From a virus, in IMG/VR virus record IMGVR_UViG_3300042897_001741, positions 1-49,735 of that record: a DNA stretch of 49,735 nt. One strand, written 5' to 3'. Positions 46,304 to 49,735 of this stretch are shown in pieces (within the stretch, counting starts at the first letter, position 1; every line of letters starts with the position of its first letter). The translations under genes and the position numbers were made by a program. The notes beneath the pieces were generated by a model, which ran no database searches, was not told the origin of the DNA, and saw only the letters and a program-made list of their open reading frames with translations.

Positions 46304-46392
46304 TCTTCGCCGCTGGATTTTTCATGGGCGCCGCAACCGTGGCCGGCGGACTGGTGATCGCGGCATGCCTGATCTGGAAGCAACTGGCATGA
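46300..46392 (+). CDS. Thirty-residue membrane micropeptide
   Basis: A 30-residue peptide, FAAGFFMGAATVAGGLVIAA then CLIWKQLA, that is almost wholly one hydrophobic segment. It has GGAGGAAGC before the ATG and ATGA junctions at both ends. Micropeptides of this type in lysis cassettes can act as pinholins or lysis regulators; not shown here. Confidence 0.65.
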   Translation: MIFAAGFFMGAATVAGGLVIAACLIWKQLA

Positions 46393-46907
46393 TCCCCCTC
46401 CCCGCCACCCTACGCCCCTATCTGCTCGGCGCGGCCGGCATCGCGATCCTCGCCGCTGCGATCTGGGTCTGGCGCATCGACAGCCTGCGCGCATTCCACA
46501 AGGCCGACGCGGCGAACGTGCGGCAGGAAAAAGCCCTGTTCCGCGAGCAGGTGGAAGCCAAGGCCGCGCAAGCCCTGATAGCCCAGAAGGCGGTCAACGC
46601 TGCCCAGGAACAGAAGTGGAAGGAGGAAGCCCATGCGGCCGACCAGAAGCATGAAACCGAACTGGCTGCGGCGAACGCTGCTGCTGAGCGCTATATTCGC
46701 GACAACCGCCTGCTGCGGCAAGCAGTCGATCGAAGTGCGGCCAGGGAAACCGGTGGAGCCGCCCAAGGTGACGGCGCCCAAGGTGGCGACCGATCCGGTG
46801 CGACTGCCGACCTGGTTGCAGTGACGGCGGATGATGTCCGGATCTGCACCGAGAACACCCGCCGGCTGATCGATGTGCGGGATTGGGCGCTGGGGCTTAA
46901 TCCTTAG
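46389..46907 (+). CDS. Rz: Rz-like i-spanin
   Basis: A 172-residue protein with one N-terminal membrane anchor (LLGAAGIAILAAAIWVW, about residues 12-28) and a long periplasmic coiled coil (FREQVEAKAAQALIAQKAVN and following). This is the inner-membrane spanin that spans the periplasm and joins the outer-membrane partner to fuse the membranes in lysis. The partner gene lies inside it in another frame. Start at the ATG at 46389 (ATGA overlap). Confidence 0.88.
   Translation: MIPLPATLRPYLLGAAGIAILAAAIWVWRIDSLRAFHKADAANVRQEKALFREQVEAKAAQALIAQKAVNAAQEQKWKEEAHAADQKHETELAAANAAAERYIRDNRLLRQAVDRSAARETGGAAQGDGAQGGDRSGATADLVAVTADDVRICTENTRRLIDVRDWALGLNP
46633..46824 (+). CDS. Rz1: Rz1-like o-spanin lipoprotein, nested in Rz
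   Basis: A 63-residue lipoprotein in the +1 frame entirely inside Rz. Signal segment WLRRTLLLSAIFATTAC ends in a lipobox cysteine at about residue 27, and the mature part is proline-rich (RPGKPVEPPKVTAPKVATDP), as in Rz1. GAAGGAGG lies six bases before the ATG at 46633. Nested Rz1 is a hallmark of lambda-like spanins. Confidence 0.88.
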   Translation: MRPTRSMKPNWLRRTLLLSAIFATTACCGKQSIEVRPGKPVEPPKVTAPKVATDPVRLPTWLQ

Positions 46908-47466
46908 CCCCCGCCTCCCGCGCTTCGGAGAGGGCGGAAGCCTGTTGGATGATGGAAATAGCCGCATCAATGCCTGACATTACGCCCCAGATATTTGCAA
47001 TCTGGTCTTCACCCAGGCCTTCATTTTTTGATGCGACTTCCATCTTGTCGCGGGCTGCGCTCAGCCGTTTCATGATCTCCGCATCCTTCGCGGCGGTTGC
47101 AGCGGCGACGGACTGGAGGCGGTGGCGGGCGAAGGCTTGGACAAGATGCCAGCTATCGACAACGCCCTGCCTGACATTGAGCGGGTTCGGGCGGGAAAGA
47201 CCGTGCTCAACGCATTTTGCCGCCGCCTCCCGATCAGCATCCGTTACCCCGCAAGCGTCCGCGACCGGCTGGGCGTGGACGCGGCGGTTCCATTGTCCGA
47301 CTTGCCAAGGGTCATCGGTCGGAACCGTGCATTTCCTGTCGTGCATCCAGCAGCCTTCGGTTTCGCACCGGCCATATGGGTTCATCTTGTTGCCGTTGAA
47401 AAACAGCGGCGCCCCACAAAACGGGCACGGCTCCAGCGCCTCGGGTTCGTTCGGCTTAGTGGTCAT
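46897..47466 (-). CDS. Zinc-ribbon (Lar-like) protein of the right accessory operon
   Basis: A 189-residue protein. Residues 13-70 form a Lar-type zinc ribbon: LEPCPFCGAPLFFNGNKMNP, then CETEGCWMHDRKC and a closing VGQWNRR. Lar proteins relieve type I restriction in lambda-like phages, but the module is also found in many accessory proteins. The rest is helical (CVEHGLSRPNPLNVRQGVVD) and unassigned. Start at the ATG at 47466 (ATGA overlap). Its stop overlaps the Rz stop by 11 bases on the other strand. Confidence 0.75.
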   Translation of the reverse strand: MTTKPNEPEALEPCPFCGAPLFFNGNKMNPYGRCETEGCWMHDRKCTVPTDDPWQVGQWNRRVHAQPVADACGVTDADREAAAKCVEHGLSRPNPLNVRQGVVDSWHLVQAFARHRLQSVAAATAAKDAEIMKRLSAARDKMEVASKNEGLGEDQIANIWGVMSGIDAAISIIQQASALSEAREAGAKD

Positions 47467-47693
47467 TTGTCCCTCTTGCGCTTGATATTCGAGCGATTGC
47501 GGGTGGCGATAAAATCGTAGCGACCATACCAATCCGGCTCGCTTTCGAACTTCGCCTCGATCAGGAAGATATAATCGCCCGGTTCGGTTGATCCGTAAGC
47601 GACCGAAATGGCTTCTTCCCTCGTGTCACATGGCCCGGCGAGGTCGTATTCGTCCTCATTTTTACCGGCCCACCATTTCCATCCTTCTTCCAT
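47463..47693 (-). CDS. Small hypothetical protein (76 aa)
   Basis: A 76-residue protein (EEGWKWWAGKNEDEYDLAGP, CDTREEAISVAYGSTEPGDY) with a basic tail. The sequence W-x2-G-x5-E-Y-x3-G-P-x-x-T-R-E-E-A-I is a pattern I associate with small phage accessory proteins. Start at the ATG at 47693 (TGATG junction), with GGGGAGGAAGG before it. Confidence 0.68.
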   Translation of the reverse strand: MEEGWKWWAGKNEDEYDLAGPCDTREEAISVAYGSTEPGDYIFLIEAKFESEPDWYGRYDFIATRNRSNIKRKRDK

Positions 47694-48397
47694 CACCCTT
47701 CCTCCCCGCGCTTGGCGCTGGAGAGGGCGGCGAGCCACAACGCAATTCTAGTCCAAGGAACGGAATAATCCCCACTCTCGTCAGCATCTCGCCACTGAAA
47801 TTTCACATATCCGTCGCCAGCCAATCGCGCAGAGACGAACTTGCTTTCCCTCATGTTCTCTTCCCACCAACGCTTTGCGTCTCGCGGATCGAACTTTAGT
47901 GGGAGTTCGCCGTCGAACGCCTGCCCGCGAGATTGGGGCGGAAAGCGCTTGTGTAGCAATTCAAGTCCGCGCTTGGCTAATTGACGCCACTCGTCCTTGA
48001 CCAGCATTTCAGCACGTGGATCATGCCAAGTCATGTCGCCCACGCTTTCGAAAAGCATAGCGGCCAACGTCTCGGCTTCCTCCCCCGCGTCGAACTCTTG
48101 GCCGAGACGCTTCCCGCACACTGCGCATGGATTGTTTTCAGCTGATGGCGTGTCGTCGCATGCAACGCAGGCAACCGGCTCCCCGGCCTGCTCAAGGGCG
48201 GCGAGGATGTTGAGCATATCGGCGGCGCGCGAATAGGCCGATGCCATTGCTGTCCCGTATGCCGACATGATTTCAGAAACGGCAGCCATCGGGTCAATGC
48301 CCTCATCGCAACCGGTCGCGCATTCGATCGACGTGCGGATATCCGTCAGCGCCTCAATCGCCACCTTCACAGCATCAGTGGTATCTGCTCCGTTCAT
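47693..48397 (-). CDS. Ead/Ea22-like protein with zinc ribbon
   Basis: A 234-residue protein. An N-terminal helical part (DAVKVAIEALTDIRTSIECA, YSRAADMLNILAALEQAG) is followed by a C-x2-C...C-x2-C ribbon (ACVACDDTPSAENNPCAVCG). The C-terminal half has WWEENMRESKFVSARLAG. The type is common in accessory regions of temperate phages. Start at the ATG at 48397, seven bases after AAGGAG and overlapping the TnpB-like stop by ATGA. Confidence 0.7.
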   Translation of the reverse strand: MNGADTTDAVKVAIEALTDIRTSIECATGCDEGIDPMAAVSEIMSAYGTAMASAYSRAADMLNILAALEQAGEPVACVACDDTPSAENNPCAVCGKRLGQEFDAGEEAETLAAMLFESVGDMTWHDPRAEMLVKDEWRQLAKRGLELLHKRFPPQSRGQAFDGELPLKFDPRDAKRWWEENMRESKFVSARLAGDGYVKFQWRDADESGDYSVPWTRIALWLAALSSAKRGEEG

Positions 48398-49506
48398 ATG
48401 ACGGCTCCTTCTGCAAGCGTATCCAGCCCGATACGGAGAATGTTCTTGGCGGCGTTCACGTCACGGTCATGAACCGCACCGCAATCGCCACAGCCCCATT
48501 CTCTTATTCCAAGACCTGCGATACCTCTCGGCCTCGAAGCGGGAAGTGATCCACACTCCGAACAGGTCTGGGTAGTTAGGCGCTCGTTGACCTCAACCAT
48601 CTTCCCGCCATGCATAACTGCCTTGTACGAGATCATGCATTTGAGGCCCGACCATCCAGCATCGAGCACGCTCTTTGCCATTTTGGTCTGAGCCAACTTC
48701 GATGGACTGACATCGCCAACTGCGATGAACCCATATTGCTTCGCCAAGGCGATCGAGGCCTTGTGAAGAAAATCTTTGCGCCGGTTAGCGATCTTTCGGT
48801 GGATAGATCTGGCGCGCTTCGTCTTTCGCGCTCGCTGCAACGTCGCCAACGCCGCTTCGCTCTTGCGGTAGAACGCGGGCATCTCGATCTTTTTGCCGTC
48901 GCTGAGTGTGGCGAGTTCTTTCAATCCGAGGTCTATGCCGACAGCGCAGTCAGGGCGCGCGTCAGAACATTCAACCTCAATCGGGAGATTGATGTACCAG
49001 TGGCCTCGGTTGTCCTGATTGAAACTACCAGCGCCGATCTTACCGCCAGGGGCGAGGCGAGGATTTAGGTGCATAGCCTGATAGATGGCACCCCGAAATT
49101 TCAGCGTTTCGCCGTTGAATGTGACGTGCCCGGTATTGAACGGCACCCACCCAAGAGCCTTCTTCCCTCGCCAGCGAAGACCAGCACGACGAGCCTTGTC
49201 GCGGGATATGGAGAATTGCTGACAAACCTTCTGGATAGTGTGAGCATGAATATCGAGATACTTTGAAGCGCCAGATGTGAGCTTCTGCAGGTCGTATTTG
49301 GACAACCATTTGTGATCACGCTGCCATGCCGTGCGCGACACTTCATTGAGATAGTTCCAGACATAATTCACCGCCCGAGCTTGTCGATTAAGCTCGGCGG
49401 CGTGCTTGTCGCGAAGGCGGATTTTAATTGTGAGCGTCTGCATAATAGACTCGCTGCCCATGCCCTGAACAACGGCAGCGCTCGCGCCAGATTTAATCAA
49501 GCTCAT
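48394..49506 (-). CDS. TnpB-like (IS200/IS605 OrfB) protein in a phage operon
   Basis: A 370-residue TnpB. The N-terminal part (TLTIKIRLRDKHAAELNRQA, AVNYVWNYLNEVSRTAW) and the RuvC-like nuclease are typical. RuvC-I Asp192 (GIDLGLKELATLSDG) and RuvC-III Asp349 (HDRDVNAAKNIL) are present, as is the zinc ribbon CSEC...CGDC (315, 318, 339, 342). At the usual RuvC-II position the sequence is VGDVSPSK: the expected Glu is replaced by Gly264. Glutamates 305 and 308 (VEVNE) just before the ribbon could take its place. There is no TnpA, and both ends overlap phage genes, so it appears domesticated or cargo. The start at 49506 has AAGGAA; 49443 is the family-typical alternative. Confidence 0.88.
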   Translation of the reverse strand: MSLIKSGASAAVVQGMGSESIMQTLTIKIRLRDKHAAELNRQARAVNYVWNYLNEVSRTAWQRDHKWLSKYDLQKLTSGASKYLDIHAHTIQKVCQQFSISRDKARRAGLRWRGKKALGWVPFNTGHVTFNGETLKFRGAIYQAMHLNPRLAPGGKIGAGSFNQDNRGHWYINLPIEVECSDARPDCAVGIDLGLKELATLSDGKKIEMPAFYRKSEAALATLQRARKTKRARSIHRKIANRRKDFLHKASIALAKQYGFIAVGDVSPSKLAQTKMAKSVLDAGWSGLKCMISYKAVMHGGKMVEVNERLTTQTCSECGSLPASRPRGIAGLGIREWGCGDCGAVHDRDVNAAKNILRIGLDTLAEGAVI

Positions 49507-49735
49507 GTTCGGGTTCCTTGGATAGGAGGTGGGCGCGGACGGCGAGGCCGAGCGGGGTGAGGCGGTCGCGGTTGAGCGTGAGAAACTGCGCCACGCCCTC
49601 CGGCCATGGATCAGATGTGACCTGCGCGGTGAGGAACGGATAGCCGCCGTGGTTGGACATCATGTCCTCGGCTTCCATGATCGACCTGCGCTGCGCCTCC
49701 GTCAGCTTCTCGGCTATCTGGTGGGCGGGGGTCAT
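49493..49735 (-). CDS. Hypothetical protein at the window edge
   Basis: An 80-residue protein (TPAHQIAEKLTEAQRRSIME, later QFLTLNRDRLTPLGLAVRAH). The ATG is the last three bases of the window, so an earlier start is possible. The PEGVAQFLTLN and LTPLGLAVRAHL segments are typical of small phage proteins that precede DUF551- or Ead-like genes. It overlaps the TnpB-like gene by 14 bases. Confidence 0.65.
   Translation of the reverse strand: MTPAHQIAEKLTEAQRRSIMEAEDMMSNHGGYPFLTAQVTSDPWPEGVAQFLTLNRDRLTPLGLAVRAHLLSKEPEHELD

Noticed and set aside
48394-49506. Calling the TnpB-like protein a nuclease-dead repressor (TldR)
   Set aside because: The two RuvC aspartates and the zinc ribbon are intact and alternative glutamates exist nearby, so loss of nuclease activity cannot be asserted from sequence.
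1-49735. CRISPR array or additional RNA genes
   Set aside because: No regularly spaced repeat array and no second tRNA or rRNA signature were seen; dispersed 13-mers are too far apart to be an array.

Overview
The window holds the first ~540 bases of a GC-rich host chromosome followed by about 49 kb of an apparently complete, lambda-like siphophage prophage that runs off the right edge. The host is most probably a sphingomonad (Sphingobium, Sphingomonas or Novosphingobium type). This rests on base composition, an alphaproteobacterial LexA box (GTTC-N7-GTTC), and a gene set typical of Sphingomonadales phages: DUF2312, an Acb1-type portal, a DUF2213 protease, DUF2184 capsid and a gene-transfer-agent-like tail chaperone. 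Host DNA is limited to a small secreted protein gene and a tRNA-Arg(CCG) gene, whose 3' half is the probable attachment site. The right attachment site is not in the window.

Left arm (618-10183, minus strand). A tightly coupled early operon starts at a repressor-controlled promoter near 10256-10307. It reads through many small hypothetical genes, a Rad52-like annealing protein, SSB, an HNH protein, NinB, a DUF5131 protein and a DUF4326 protein, and ends in an excisionase-like HTH gene, the tyrosine integrase and two small genes next to the tRNA.

Immunity region (10321-12653). It contains two near-identical minus-strand terminators, one short gene, a pair of membrane-protein genes behind a LexA box, a short HTH repressor without a peptidase domain, and a divergent Cro-like gene. 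Operators of the form GTTTGC-N5-GCTAAC occur both here and at the left early promoter.

Right early operon (12438-20280, plus strand). Nearly every gene overlaps the next by ATGA or GTGA. It carries a CII-like regulator, a DNA methyltransferase, DUF2312, RusA, the DnaB helicase, a DUF1376 replication protein, a PD-(D/E)XK nuclease and several small proteins.

Late region (20277-46907, plus strand). The order is terminase small and large subunits, a portal fused to an Acb1-type 2H phosphoesterase, head morphogenesis protein, DUF2213 protease-scaffold with a likely nested scaffold start, decoration and major capsid proteins, connectors, tail tube, tail chaperone with a -1 frameshift site, tape measure, tail tip, an S74-chaperoned fibre, an SGNH-like fibre and a LamG-like protein. 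Lysis genes follow: two holin-like proteins, an N-acetylmuramidase, two further small membrane proteins and nested Rz/Rz1 spanins. A 13-bp intergenic element (CTACCGTCCGTAG) recurs six times in front of late genes. Two minus-strand genes, one a lipoprotein, interrupt the tail cluster.

Right end (46897-49735, minus strand). A coupled accessory operon contains zinc-ribbon proteins and a TnpB-like RNA-guided-nuclease homologue whose usual RuvC-II glutamate is missing from its normal place. The most interesting candidates are the portal-Acb1 fusion, the TnpB-like gene, the six-copy intergenic element, the shared operators and the SOS-box membrane pair.
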